Assembly (NCBI RefSeq): GCF_900108065.1
Contig: NZ_FNVQ01000001.1
Coordinates: 1,054,001-1,118,000 of the forward strand
Source of the DNA: Marinobacterium lutimaris
Lineage (GTDB): Bacteria; Pseudomonadota; Gammaproteobacteria; Pseudomonadales; Balneatricaceae
DNA length: 64,000 nt
Direction of reading: 5' to 3'
Of the stretch, positions 50,846 to 60,485 are shown piece after piece (position 1 is the stretch's first letter; each line of letters begins with the position of its first letter). Position numbers and translations under genes: made by a program. The notes below the pieces were generated by a model. It had not been told where the DNA came from and searched no databases. It worked only from the letters and a program-made list of their open reading frames with translations.

Positions 50846-50992
50846 TCAGGCGTGAACTTCCAGCTCGCAGGGTGCCTCGTTCTCTTCATAGGCCTCAGCC
50901 AGCTTCTCGCTGCGGGCCGCTTCCAGCTCCTCCTTGGTTGGGGGTGCAAGACGCTCAGCAAAGTCTTCGAGCTCATCCAGTCCATTAAACAT
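50846..50992 (-). CDS. Small acidic protein (48 aa)
   Basis: MFNGLDELEDFAERLAPPTK, then EELEAARSEKLAEAYEENEA and PCELEVHA. Strongly acidic (about one quarter Asp/Glu) and helical. GAAGGAG precedes the ATG and a strong terminator follows the stop, so it looks like a real monocistronic gene. No family recognised. The N-terminal amphipathic part may bind a basic partner; this is speculation. Confidence 0.6.
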   Translation of the reverse strand: MFNGLDELEDFAERLAPPTKEELEAARSEKLAEAYEENEAPCELEVHA

Positions 50993-51139
50993 CGTGGGGT
51001 TGCTCCTTCTCTTGGTTAAGCTCTATTGCAGTTTTATGCATATAAGTGAGCATACCAGCCCTGTCCGCCTTCGACTATGACCGTTCACGACGCTGCGCTT
51101 TGGCAGAACGCATCAGAGCCTATCCCGAAGAAAACAGCC

Positions 51140-52099
51140 TTAGAGAATATGACGCCGATCCCGGCTCACACCGACAAAAACTCGCCCTGTCTGCAGTGAC
51201 TGAACGAGATGCTGGAACACAACGCCGGGATTTCCCTCGCCATCATCGATGAAATAGCTATGTCCCTTGGGCCGGTCATAACGGTTGTTGAAGTTGTCGC
51301 AGTCGATGGCGTACACGTTGGACTGGGTTTTATCCATATCCTCAGGGCCGGAGTGACCGAGCCGGCGCGAGGCGACCTTGTTCTTCAGGTTGGATACTTT
51401 GCTTGCCCGCAGTGCCAGATCGTCCGAGGCGTAATAGACCGATACATTACGCGATGACTGGCTGATGAGACGGCCTGAAAACTCCGGCTCCAGCGATTCA
51501 TTAACGATATCCGCCGCCACCAGAAAGGTGTTTCTGAAGATCAACGGCACGCCATCCGCCAGGTCATATTTATCCCAGGCCGCCAGCGTCTGCCTCAGTA
51601 CCCGGTTCCCCATGGAGTGCGCCAGCACATTAATCCGCTTGATACAGGGAAACTCTTCCGGCTCTTCATCGCGCCAGCGCATAAAGAACTGCAGCGCGCG
51701 GGCAAAGGAGAAGGCACTCATATCGGCGGATTTCTGGTCATCCCAGTAATCCTTCACGATGCCGGGGTCGTCATCGCAGGGCCATATCACCGGTATCACC
51801 TGCACCAGTTCGGGGTCGACCGCATCGAACTGCGCCTGCAGCGCCAGTGCGCGGGGGAAGATATCCGGCTCCGGTATATTGGAAAAACCATGGATAAAGA
51901 AGAGCAGCTGTTTGGATCGGCTCTGTTTCAGGCGACTTAACCAGAGCTTGGAACCCAGCTCGATATAGTCGTCCGGCCCCACTCTTTCGCAGCAGTAGAT
52001 CGAGTTTGAAGGTGCGTTTTTCTTTAGGTCGAATGCAAACTTGCGGTTAACCCGTGTGCGGATCGAGCCCTTCGGCTCCCTGTTGGTAACAAAAAGCAT
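51140..52099 (-). CDS. Alpha/beta hydrolase, DUF900-like
   Basis: 319 aa from the ATG at 52099, behind GGAGGGAG. The nucleophile elbow is VLAHSMGNRVL (about residue 167) and the oxyanion region FFIHGFSNIPE. The N-terminal MLFVTNREPKGSIRTRV and VIPVIWPCDDD... layout match DUF900 hydrolases, which have no established substrate. A late His in RPKGHSYFIDD may complete the triad. Single gene. Confidence 0.82.
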   Translation of the reverse strand: MLFVTNREPKGSIRTRVNRKFAFDLKKNAPSNSIYCCERVGPDDYIELGSKLWLSRLKQSRSKQLLFFIHGFSNIPEPDIFPRALALQAQFDAVDPELVQVIPVIWPCDDDPGIVKDYWDDQKSADMSAFSFARALQFFMRWRDEEPEEFPCIKRINVLAHSMGNRVLRQTLAAWDKYDLADGVPLIFRNTFLVAADIVNESLEPEFSGRLISQSSRNVSVYYASDDLALRASKVSNLKNKVASRRLGHSGPEDMDKTQSNVYAIDCDNFNNRYDRPKGHSYFIDDGEGNPGVVFQHLVQSLQTGRVFVGVSRDRRHIL

Positions 52100-52260
52100 G
52101 ACTCCCTCCAGTCTTTTTATACTCTGATGCGCATGCTCCTCATGCTCAGGTCTGGTAAGGAGTGCCGCGCGTCCTTCAGCCAAAGGCTGTTCGAAGCATA
52201 GATCAGTTTTTAAAAGACCATGGGATCAATAAGACTTTTCGTGTGCTGCAAGGTCGAAAC

Positions 52261-52298
52261 AAAACGGCCGGCGCTCTGAGGAGATCGCCGGCCGTTTT
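52261..52298. terminator. Bidirectional terminator at the end of the copper cluster
   Basis: AAAACGGCCGGCG / CGCCGGCCGTTTT, a perfect 13-bp stem, 27 nt after the CopC-like gene stop. Confidence 0.88.
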
Positions 52299-52324
52299 CG
52301 GTCAGACTTTATGCAGGTGTTTGA

Positions 52325-52672
52325 TCAATGCTGCATAAACTGGAAGGAACCGGTCATCTTGTGGCCGTCTTCACCCATGGCGGTCCAATCCACCTTGTAG
52401 GTATCCGGCTTGAGCATCGGCATGGGTACGCTGAAGTTTTTCGCCGGCTCGGTCATCGGTGAGAAGCCGATGCTTACCGGCTTGTTGGATGAGTCGATCA
52501 CACGAACGTTGACCAGGCGCACATCCATGCCGAAGGTCATCTCAACGTTCTTGACCGGCTCCATCATCATGGCGCCATCCATCGGATGGGATTCCATCAT
52601 ATCGGTATGGGCGATGGCTGGTGCAGACAGGGCAATAAGGCCGGCGGCGATGATCGATTTCAGAGTTTTCAT
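52325..52672 (-). CDS. CopC-like periplasmic copper-binding protein
   Basis: 115 aa from the ATG at 52672 behind GAGGAAAG. Signal peptide ends APAIAHT. The mature N-terminus H-T-D-M-M-E-S-H-P-M-D-G and later Met residues fit copper binding; the C-terminal half (VDWTAMGEDGHKMTGSFQF) is the CopC/YobA beta sandwich. Last gene of the Cus cluster, 43 nt after CusA. Confidence 0.82.
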   Translation of the reverse strand: MKTLKSIIAAGLIALSAPAIAHTDMMESHPMDGAMMMEPVKNVEMTFGMDVRLVNVRVIDSSNKPVSIGFSPMTEPAKNFSVPMPMLKPDTYKVDWTAMGEDGHKMTGSFQFMQH

Positions 52673-52715
52673 GGTGTCTTTCCTCATTTCAGTTTTTCGG
52701 ATTTTTAAATGCTTA

Positions 52716-55700
52716 TCAGGCAACAGGGTTATTTCCCGGTGTCTGGGGTGGTTCGGCGTAAATTCCTTTAAGAGAGAGCTGTTTCAGGGAGTGCAGACGG
52801 CGCAGGTAGTACACCGCCGGCAGCACCAGCAGTGTCAGGATCACGGCGCTGACCATGCCACCGACCATGGGGGCGGCGATACGGCTCATCACCTCGGATC
52901 CGGTGCCTGTGCCGTAAAGGATCGGCAGCAGGCCGATAATGATCGACGCCGCGGTCATCATCACCGGACGCACGCGAAGACCCGCTCCGTGCAGCACGGC
53001 ATGGCGCAGGGTTTCCTCGCGCGGCAGCACATGCTGGGCGGCGCAGCGCTCAAGCATTTCGCGCCAGGATTGGTTCAGGTACACCAGCATGATCACGCCT
53101 ATCTCCACCGCCACACCGGCCAGGGCGATAAAGCCCACGCCCACCGCGATGGAGAAGTTGAAGTTCTCCCAGTACATCAGCCAGACGCTACCCACCATGG
53201 CCAGCGGGAGGGTGCCCATGATGATCGCCACCTCGGTGAAGTTGCGGAAGTTGATAAACAGCAGCACGACGATGATCGCCAGGGTCAGCGGAATCACGTA
53301 GGTGAGTTTTTCCTTCGCCCTTTGCATGTATTCGTACTGGCCGGACCAGGACACCGAATAACCGGCGGGAAGATCCAACTGCTCTTCCACCGTTGCGCGG
53401 GCCTGCTCCACGTAGGAACCCAGATCTACACCCTCGATATCGATAAAGGCCCAGCCGTTCAGCCGTGCGTTCTCGCTCTTGATCCCCGGCGGCCCCTCTT
53501 CGACGTAGATATCCGCCACATCACCCAGGGCGATACGCTGCCCCGCCGGGGTAACGATCGGCAGCAGTGCTAGCTGTTCCGGTGAGTCGCGGTAATCCTG
53601 CGGATAGCGCAGATTGATCGGGTAGCGTTCCAGCCCTTCAATGGTCTGGGCCACGTTCATTCCGCCGATGGCGCTGGCGACGATCTGCTGGATATCCGCG
53701 ATATTCAGGCCATAACGCGCCGCATTCAGGCGATTGATATCCACCTTGATGTAACGCCCTCCGGCCACTCGCTCGGAGTACACCGATGCGGTGCCCGGCA
53801 CATCCTTGAGAATGGTTTCGAGCTGCTGGCCGATCGCCTGGATCTGATTCAGATCGGGACCCGCGATCTTCACGCCTACCGGGGTTTTGATACCGGTGGC
53901 CAGCATGTCGATACGGGTCTTGATCGGCATCACCCAGGCGTTGGTCACGCCGGGATACTTCACCAGGGCATCCAACTCCTGACGCAAGCTGTCGGTGGTG
54001 ACACCTTCGCGCCATTCGCCACGGGGTTTAAGCTGGATAAAGGTCTCGATCATGGTCATCGGTGCCGGGTCGGTGGCGGTTTCCGCGCGCCCTACCTTGC
54101 CGAATACCGTTTCCACCTCTGGGATAGTGCTGATCAGCTTGTCGGTCTGTTGCAGTACCTGGCGCGCCTGCCCCACGGAGATACCGGGATAGGTGGTCGG
54201 CATATACATCAGATCGCCCTCATCCAGTGAGGGGATGAACTCGCTGCCGATCTTGTCCAGCGGCCAGAAGCCCGCCGCCAACACCAGCACCGCGCCAACC
54301 AGAACGGTTTTCGGATACTGCAGCACCGCTTTCAGCGTCGGCATGTAGATGGCGGTCAGCAGTTTGTTGATCGGGTTTTTGTGTTCCGCCAGCACCTTGC
54401 CACGGATGAAGTAGCCCATCAGCACCGGCACCAGGGTAATCGCCAGCGCCGCCGCGGCCGCCATGGCGTAGGTCTTGGTGAACGCCAGCGGAGAGAACAT
54501 CCGTCCCTCCTGGGATTCCAGCGTGAACACCGGCACAAAGCTGATGGTGATAATCAACAGGCTGAAGAACAGCGCCGGCCCCACTTCACAGGCGGACTCC
54601 GCCACCACCTTCCAGCGATTTTCCTTGGTCAGCGGTGTGCGTTCCATATGCTTGTGCATGTTCTCGATCATGACGATGGCGCCATCGATCATCGCGCCAA
54701 TAGCGATGGCGATACCGCCCAGCGACATGATGTTGGCGTTGATCCCCTGCAGGTGCATGACGCCAAAGGCTGCGAGAATCCCCACCGGCAGACTGACGAT
54801 CGCTACCAGCGAAGAGCGGATATGAAACAGGAACAGCACGCACACCAGGGCAACGACGATGAACTCCTCCAGCAGCTTGTGCCAGAGATTCTCCACCGCG
54901 CGGCCGATAAGGCCGGAACGATCATAGACGGTGACTACCTCAACCCCTTCCGGCAGGCCTGCTTTCAGCGTTTCCAGCTTGGCCTTCACGCCGTCGATGG
55001 TTTTCTGTGCGTTTTCACCGAAGCGCATCACCACAACGCCGCCAACCACTTCGCCCTCGCCATTAAGCTCGGCGACGCCACGGCGCATCTGCGGTCCTGT
55101 GCCGATCTCGGCCACATCCTTGAGTAGCAGCGGCGTGCCGTTTTGATTCACGCCCAGCGGGATATTTTCCAGGTCTTCCACGCCCTGGATATAGCCGGTA
55201 GCACGAACCATGTACTCCGCTTCAGCCATCTCGATAACCGAGGCGCCGACCTCCTGGTTACCGCGTCGAATGGCGTTCTGAACATTAGAGAGCGGCATAC
55301 CCAACGCGCGCAGTTTTTCGGGATTAACGCGCACCTGGTACTGCTTCACCATACCGCCGATGGGCGCCACTTCAGACACACCGGGAACGGTCTGCAGTTC
55401 ATATTTCAGGAACCAGTCCTGCAGTGAACGCAGCTCGCTAATGTCATGCTGGCCGGTTTTATCCTGCAGGGCGTAAAGGTATACCCAGCCAACGCCGGTA
55501 GCATCGGGGCCCAGCTGCGGACGGGCGTTCTCCGGCAACGAAGGCGCCACCTGGGAGAGGTATTCCAGCACCCGGCTGCGCGCCCAATAGATATCGGTAT
55601 CCTCGTTGAAGATCACGTAAACGTAGGAATCACCGAAAAAGGAGTAGCCGCGCACCGTTTCCGCACCGGGCACCGACAGCATGGCCGTGGTCAGCGGATA

Positions 55701-55898
55701 GGTCACCTGATCCTCAACCACCTGGGGCGCCTGCCCCGCGTAGCTGGTTTTGATGATCACCTGCACATCGGACAGGTCCGGTATCGCATCCACGGGAGTG
55801 TTCTTCAGCGAGAACAAGCCCCAACCTATGATCACCAGTGTGGCCAACAACACAAAGAACCTGTTGCCGACAGACCAGCGAATTATCGATTCGATCAT
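52716..55898 (-). CDS. cusA: Heavy-metal RND efflux pump, CusA type
   Basis: 1060-aa inner-membrane proton-driven exporter of the HME-RND family. TM4 motif GGIAIAIGAMIDGAIVMIEN is of the monovalent-ion (Cu+/Ag+) CusA kind rather than the CzcA kind with DxxxD. DPAPMTMIETFIQLKPRGEW and GVKIAGPDLNQI are porter-domain signatures. It works with CusB and CusC. Met-rich CopC-like and CusB tails next door support copper or silver as substrate. Confidence 0.92.
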   Translation of the reverse strand: MIESIIRWSVGNRFFVLLATLVIIGWGLFSLKNTPVDAIPDLSDVQVIIKTSYAGQAPQVVEDQVTYPLTTAMLSVPGAETVRGYSFFGDSYVYVIFNEDTDIYWARSRVLEYLSQVAPSLPENARPQLGPDATGVGWVYLYALQDKTGQHDISELRSLQDWFLKYELQTVPGVSEVAPIGGMVKQYQVRVNPEKLRALGMPLSNVQNAIRRGNQEVGASVIEMAEAEYMVRATGYIQGVEDLENIPLGVNQNGTPLLLKDVAEIGTGPQMRRGVAELNGEGEVVGGVVVMRFGENAQKTIDGVKAKLETLKAGLPEGVEVVTVYDRSGLIGRAVENLWHKLLEEFIVVALVCVLFLFHIRSSLVAIVSLPVGILAAFGVMHLQGINANIMSLGGIAIAIGAMIDGAIVMIENMHKHMERTPLTKENRWKVVAESACEVGPALFFSLLIITISFVPVFTLESQEGRMFSPLAFTKTYAMAAAAALAITLVPVLMGYFIRGKVLAEHKNPINKLLTAIYMPTLKAVLQYPKTVLVGAVLVLAAGFWPLDKIGSEFIPSLDEGDLMYMPTTYPGISVGQARQVLQQTDKLISTIPEVETVFGKVGRAETATDPAPMTMIETFIQLKPRGEWREGVTTDSLRQELDALVKYPGVTNAWVMPIKTRIDMLATGIKTPVGVKIAGPDLNQIQAIGQQLETILKDVPGTASVYSERVAGGRYIKVDINRLNAARYGLNIADIQQIVASAIGGMNVAQTIEGLERYPINLRYPQDYRDSPEQLALLPIVTPAGQRIALGDVADIYVEEGPPGIKSENARLNGWAFIDIEGVDLGSYVEQARATVEEQLDLPAGYSVSWSGQYEYMQRAKEKLTYVIPLTLAIIVVLLFINFRNFTEVAIIMGTLPLAMVGSVWLMYWENFNFSIAVGVGFIALAGVAVEIGVIMLVYLNQSWREMLERCAAQHVLPREETLRHAVLHGAGLRVRPVMMTAASIIIGLLPILYGTGTGSEVMSRIAAPMVGGMVSAVILTLLVLPAVYYLRRLHSLKQLSLKGIYAEPPQTPGNNPVA

Positions 55899-55907
55899 AT
55901 CGCCTCC

Positions 55908-57596
55908 TTACTGCTGGCGGGCCGGGTTGGCGTTGTGATTGCTATGATCCATGGTTTGATCAGCGCCCTGGTCAGCCCCGGATTCCATCGCTGAATGATC
56001 CATAGAAGAGTGATCCATAGAAGAGTGATCCATACCGGACATATCATCCGAGCTGGAGCCACTCATCTCCCCGCCCTGCGCACCTGCCGCCGGTTCGGTG
56101 ACATAAATATCGTTAACCTGGTAACCGCCCTCTTCGAGCTTGCGAATCTCGATCTGCGCCTTGTCGCCGGGGTTGAGCGAACTCAGGTCGACCCATTCGG
56201 ATACGCTGAAGTCCATCTTCATCTCCGGCCAGTTCCACTCCGGGATCGCCGCGTGATCGACGTTGATCTTCAGATCGTCCGGCATCAGCTCGTTGATCTG
56301 GGCGTCTGCCCAGACACTGGTCGGCACTTCGGCGGGTTGCTGGGCTGTGTCGCTGGCATCCGGCTGATGCATCCGCTTGAAGTCGGAGGTTTTGCTCGAT
56401 TCAGAGTCCAGCAGGAACTGCGCGGAGGTCACCACCTGCTCGCCAGCGCTGAGGCCATCGAGTATCTCGATACGCGAACCATCGCTGCGACCGGTATTCA
56501 CCGCCACCGACTTGAAGCGCCCTTCTCCCAGGGCCAGCACAACTCGATTCTGCTGCCCGCTGCGGATCACCGCCTCACGCGGAACGCTGAGCACCGGTTC
56601 GCTGCTCTGGTTGAGGATCCTTACCTCCGCAAACATATTGGGTTTGAGTTCCCGGTCCGGATTGGCAAAGCGTAAACGCACTCTCAGGGTGCGGGTGTTC
56701 GGGTCCAGGGTCGGGTAGACATAATCCACCTCTCCGTCCCACTCCCGGCCCGGCAGGTAATCAAGCCGCATCACCACCGGCAGCCCCTCTTTGATAAGGC
56801 TCGACTGGCGCTCAAACACTTCGGCCTCAACCCAGACTTCATCCAGGGCACCCACCGACATCAGCGTCATGCCCGGCTTCACGTAGAAGCCTTCGCGCAC
56901 GGCGAAGTCGTCGATAACGCCATCGGCGGGGGCGTAAAAGGTGACGGTCTGCAGCGTACGGCGATTACGTTTCAGTGTGGCGATCACGGAATCGGAAACG
57001 TTCAGTGAGCGCAGGCGCGCTTCGGCGGCGTTGGTCAAACGGGAATCGCCCCGGCCCAGTGCAAACAGCAGCTCCTCCTGGGCATTCACCAGCTCCGGTG
57101 AATAGAGGTCGTAAAGCGGCTCGCCTTTTTTAACCGGCTCTCCGGCCGCTTTGACGTAGAGCTTTTCGATCCAGCCCTCGACACGGGGGTGAATATGGAC
57201 GATGCGATCTTCGCTGTACTGAATATATCCGACGGTGCGGACTTCAAAGTTGAGGCTCGATTCGGCGACTTCGCCGGTGCGAACACCCAGGTTGTTGACC
57301 ACTTCCGGCGCGATACTGATGGTGCCGGCACCCTCGTCCGGGCCGCTGCTATGGTCCTCGGCATAGACCGGAATAAGGTCCATACCCATGGGGGATTTGC
57401 CGGGTTGGTCACGCCGGTAGTTCGGATCCATCGGTGCCACCCAGTAAAGCGGTTCCGGCTCGCCACTGGCGGACGCGCCCGTTTCACCACCGCCCGGTTG
57501 CATCAGATAAACAGCACCCGCACCCACCGCGATACCGGCCACCAGCAGCGCGAGCGACTTGATCGCGCCCTTGCCGTTATTTGCTCCATTACTCAT
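55908..57596 (-). CDS. cusB: Membrane-fusion protein CusB with fused CusF domain and Met/His tail
   Basis: 562 aa. In order: N-terminal membrane anchor; a heavy-metal-binding segment (PLYWVAPMDPNYRRDQPGKSP); lipoyl/barrel adaptor core (RVEGWIEKLYVKAAGEPVKKG); then from about residue 445 a CusF-like domain (EWNWPEMKMDFSVSEWVDL). The end has four repeats of S-S-M-D-H and is rich in Met and His. In E. coli CusF is a separate chaperone; here it is fused, removing diffusion. The stop of cusC abuts its ATG (TAAATG). Confidence 0.9.
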   Translation of the reverse strand: MSNGANNGKGAIKSLALLVAGIAVGAGAVYLMQPGGGETGASASGEPEPLYWVAPMDPNYRRDQPGKSPMGMDLIPVYAEDHSSGPDEGAGTISIAPEVVNNLGVRTGEVAESSLNFEVRTVGYIQYSEDRIVHIHPRVEGWIEKLYVKAAGEPVKKGEPLYDLYSPELVNAQEELLFALGRGDSRLTNAAEARLRSLNVSDSVIATLKRNRRTLQTVTFYAPADGVIDDFAVREGFYVKPGMTLMSVGALDEVWVEAEVFERQSSLIKEGLPVVMRLDYLPGREWDGEVDYVYPTLDPNTRTLRVRLRFANPDRELKPNMFAEVRILNQSSEPVLSVPREAVIRSGQQNRVVLALGEGRFKSVAVNTGRSDGSRIEILDGLSAGEQVVTSAQFLLDSESSKTSDFKRMHQPDASDTAQQPAEVPTSVWADAQINELMPDDLKINVDHAAIPEWNWPEMKMDFSVSEWVDLSSLNPGDKAQIEIRKLEEGGYQVNDIYVTEPAAGAQGGEMSGSSSDDMSGMDHSSMDHSSMDHSAMESGADQGADQTMDHSNHNANPARQQ

Positions 57597-58919
57597 TTAT
57601 CGTCCCTCGCTGTCGACGCTGGTCAGCAGGTAGTTGATCTGCGCAAGCTGCTTCTGCTGCTGTGCTGAAAGCTCAATCAGAGCCAGGTGGTTATCCAGTT
57701 CGCTGATACGCGCGCGCACCACCTCGGCAAAGTCGCCATCATCAGAGGTGTAGGCATTCAGCGCCGCTTCGGCGGCCTCATGGCTCTGCGGTAACAGCTG
57801 CTGCTGATAAAGCGCGATGCGATCGCTGGCATTCATGTACGCCGCCTTGGCGTTTTCGTAGGCGGAGACCAATTGCCGCAGTTTCAGCAGGCGTTCGGTA
57901 CGCACGGCTTCGACACGGGAGCTGGCCGCGTCCACCTCACTATCCTGTTTGCGGGTCGAAAACAGCGGCATCTCCACACTGACGCCAACGCTCATCAGAT
58001 CGGCACGATCCGAGCCCATGGCATCGTCACCGCGATAGCCATAGCTGGCCGAGAGGCCCCACTGGGGTTTGTACTTCTGCTCTGCCAGATCCACGTCGGT
58101 GCGGGACAGTTCAATCTGGCGATCAAACAGCTGAATGGACGGGTGGCCGATAAAACGTCTTGCGCTGGTGACCTGCTCCAGAGCGGCGTCGCTGCTGGCG
58201 AGCTGGGGTGTGGCTGTCGGGAATTCGATGGCAGATGAGGCGGGAATCTCCGCATCGTCGGCCTCAAGATTGATCAGCCATTCGGAGAGTTTTGCGCTGG
58301 CCATATCGCGCTGCTGTTGCAGCCGTGAGAGTCGGTTATCGAGCTGGGTCAGTTCCAGTTGCGCCCGGATCAGATCCTGCTGACGGGTGCGTCCCAGAGC
58401 CGAGACGTAGCTGGACGTGGTGACATCGACGAGCTGCTCAAACAGCGCCCGGTTGTCATCGATCAGGTCGATGCTGCGCTGCGCCTGCCAGGCGTCCAGC
58501 CAAAGCTGGCTCACCTCCATACGCACCCGCGCCTTGCGCTCTTCACGCAGCAGCGGCTGCATATCGGCCTGCTGCTCAAACTTGCTGGAGTTCAGCTCAA
58601 GCGTATCGCCGCGGGGGATCATCTGGGAGACACCGAACACCAGTTGCGTCATCGGCTCCTGGTTAAAGTCCAGCGTATCGCTGGGCATATTGGCCAGCGC
58701 CAGGTTGAACTTCGGGTCCGGTAAGCGACCCGCAGCATCGCCCATGGAACGTTGCGATGACTCGTTAAACTGGCTGGTTTTGATCCAGGTATCCGACGCC
58801 AGTGCGCGGTTTACCGCATCTTCAAGGGTCAGTGGCGCCGCCTGTACGGCGGGTAGATAAGCCAGAGCACCGGTGCCGATCAGGCACAGCAAAGCTCCGG
58901 GAGATTTAAAGAGATACAA
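57597..58919 (-). CDS. cusC: Outer-membrane factor, CusC/TolC type
   Basis: 440-aa outer-membrane efflux protein with signal peptide ending AVQAAP and two duplicated helical-hairpin halves (ALASDTWIKTSQFNESSQRS; SARRFIGHPSIQLFDRQIEL). Starts with TTG at 58919 behind GTGAGGACAG; no better ATG is nearby. Start MYLFKSPGALLC would be unusual but the signal peptide is complete. It completes the CusCBA tripartite pump. Confidence 0.86.
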   Translation of the reverse strand: MYLFKSPGALLCLIGTGALAYLPAVQAAPLTLEDAVNRALASDTWIKTSQFNESSQRSMGDAAGRLPDPKFNLALANMPSDTLDFNQEPMTQLVFGVSQMIPRGDTLELNSSKFEQQADMQPLLREERKARVRMEVSQLWLDAWQAQRSIDLIDDNRALFEQLVDVTTSSYVSALGRTRQQDLIRAQLELTQLDNRLSRLQQQRDMASAKLSEWLINLEADDAEIPASSAIEFPTATPQLASSDAALEQVTSARRFIGHPSIQLFDRQIELSRTDVDLAEQKYKPQWGLSASYGYRGDDAMGSDRADLMSVGVSVEMPLFSTRKQDSEVDAASSRVEAVRTERLLKLRQLVSAYENAKAAYMNASDRIALYQQQLLPQSHEAAEAALNAYTSDDGDFAEVVRARISELDNHLALIELSAQQQKQLAQINYLLTSVDSEGR

Positions 58920-59045
58920 GATACTGTCCTCACGCCAGGGCGACCGGACATCGATAATGCGATGGCCGCCCTACGAAAATTCGTAAATCCAATTCAAAAA
59001 ACGAAAAGGAGATCGGTGGGACTGCAGTTAGCTGCAGCCTGAGGA

Positions 59046-59570
59046 TCAGGCGGTTTTCGGAGGTTGGCCCAGCGGAGGCAAAGGCAACAGAAGCGGACGC
59101 GGTGAGAGTCGCGGCCAGGACCGGTTAAGGTCCGGAGAGATTGAAGCGGGAAACACCTTGGCGATGGCGTGGGCGGCGCTGCAATGCTGCAGCTGGCAGT
59201 CATCCTGCCCGACACAGCTATTCCAGGCGTTCGAATCCTCGTCTGAACCGGAGCTCATCGAGGTACAGCCGTTTGTATGATCGCTATTGGCACCGGCCAC
59301 TAGGTGCGCGCTGCCGGTAAGGGATTGATCAGTTGAAGCTTGTTCGGCTGAAAAGTGACCGGTTGAAACTTGTCCCGCTGAAAGGTGCTTTATCATCTCA
59401 TGGGCTGAACCCGCGTGAGACATGCTGGCGGATGACATATTCCCAGCGGACATGCCCTTCGACGACATCAGCCCCATATGTGCGCTAGCGCCGGCAACAG
59501 TGAACATCTGGGTTATCAAAGTGATAACCAGAAGCCAGACTGATTTGGAAAAGCGCTTTGGGTGGTTCAT
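59046..59570 (-). CDS. Secreted Met/His/Ser-rich small protein in the copper cluster
   Basis: 174 aa with signal peptide ending GASAHMG. The mature N-terminus is rich in Met, Ser and His (MSSKGMSAGNMSSASMSHAG, then SAHEMIKHLSAGQ), and there are three clustered Cys (CVGQDDCQLQHC). The sequence resembles DUF2946-type proteins found near metal-transport genes. Probably a periplasmic copper buffer; inferred. Lies 126 nt upstream of cusC. Confidence 0.6.
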   Translation of the reverse strand: MNHPKRFSKSVWLLVITLITQMFTVAGASAHMGLMSSKGMSAGNMSSASMSHAGSAHEMIKHLSAGQVSTGHFSAEQASTDQSLTGSAHLVAGANSDHTNGCTSMSSGSDEDSNAWNSCVGQDDCQLQHCSAAHAIAKVFPASISPDLNRSWPRLSPRPLLLPLPPLGQPPKTA

Positions 59571-59724
59571 GGACTGTAAACAGGTCGCTCGCTCGAAGAG
59601 AGGACTAAATCTAATACGATTTTACGCTTTTGACCAGTAGGCCTTTGTTCTTCCATGGAAAAAGCCCCGTGCTGGTCCGCGCGTAAACCTGTTCCGCCTA
59701 CCGGCCAGAGCGTAAGCAGTGAAC

Positions 59725-60219
59725 CTAACTTTGAGCCGCTTCCAGCTCCTGTACGCGGATACGGCAGTGTTTCATGGCGTTTACTATATGCTTCTGCACC
59801 ATGCTGGTGGAGATCTGCATCCGCTCAGCGATCTGGGCGTGTGACAGTTTCTCCAGTTTTCGCAGCAGAAAAGCCTCGCGGCAGTTATCCGAGAGTTCAT
59901 TCAGCGCTCGCTGCATCAACTGGGTTTTCTGCTCCTGGTAGAGCTGCGATACAGGATGTTCAGGCTCGTTAAGTGAACTTCTATCGACAGTGTCCACGAT
60001 CTCCAGTGGCTCCAGCGGTAAGCGTTTCTCGCGTCGATACAGATCGATCGATAGATTGATGGCGGTGCGATAGAGAAAGGCGCGGGGATTATCCAACACC
60101 GCCAGGTTACCGCTTTCCAGTACACGCACGTAGGCATCGTGCGCCACATCCGCCGCCCGCTGCCGATCGCACAGCCGCGAGGTCAGGTATCCAACCAGTT
60201 CGTTATAATAGTGTTCCAT
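59725..60219 (-). CDS. ECF sigma factor, FecI type
   Basis: 164 aa from the ATG at 60219; a TTG 24 nt upstream is possible. Sigma70 region 2 is VAHDAYVRVLESGN with NPRAFLYRTAINLSIDLYRR, and region 4 is LSHAQIAERMQISTSMVQKH. Pairs with the FecR-like gene diverging from it. Preceded by a Fur-like box. It would transcribe the receptor operon when the siderophore is bound outside. Confidence 0.9.
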   Translation of the reverse strand: MEHYYNELVGYLTSRLCDRQRAADVAHDAYVRVLESGNLAVLDNPRAFLYRTAINLSIDLYRREKRLPLEPLEIVDTVDRSSLNEPEHPVSQLYQEQKTQLMQRALNELSDNCREAFLLRKLEKLSHAQIAERMQISTSMVQKHIVNAMKHCRIRVQELEAAQS

Positions 60220-60333
60220 CGTCCGCTGATACTCCGAACCCAAAACTCAAGGCCGAACTTCCGCTGTGCCGCATCCGTCGATCAGTCAGCACGAAAGGCT
60301 GTTACTGAGCGGGCACACTTTGTTCTAAATCTA

Positions 60334-60352
60334 ACTTATAATAATTCGCATC
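60334..60352. promoter_or_regulatory. Fur-like box between sigma factor and FecR genes
   Basis: ACTTATAATAATTCGCATC resembles natural Fur boxes of the AATAATTCTCAT type. It lies about 115 nt before the sigma-factor start and 135 nt before fecR. Moderate match only. Confidence 0.45.
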
Positions 60353-60485
60353 TTTGTTAAAGATGCTCGCAGGATACTGGGTATACTCCATGGTTGAGCA
60401 GCTGACCAGGAGTTGAAATCCCAATAACGGGATGACAATCTTCGCAGCTACCCTTTCTTGAGATACGCAGATAAGACAGTTATCG

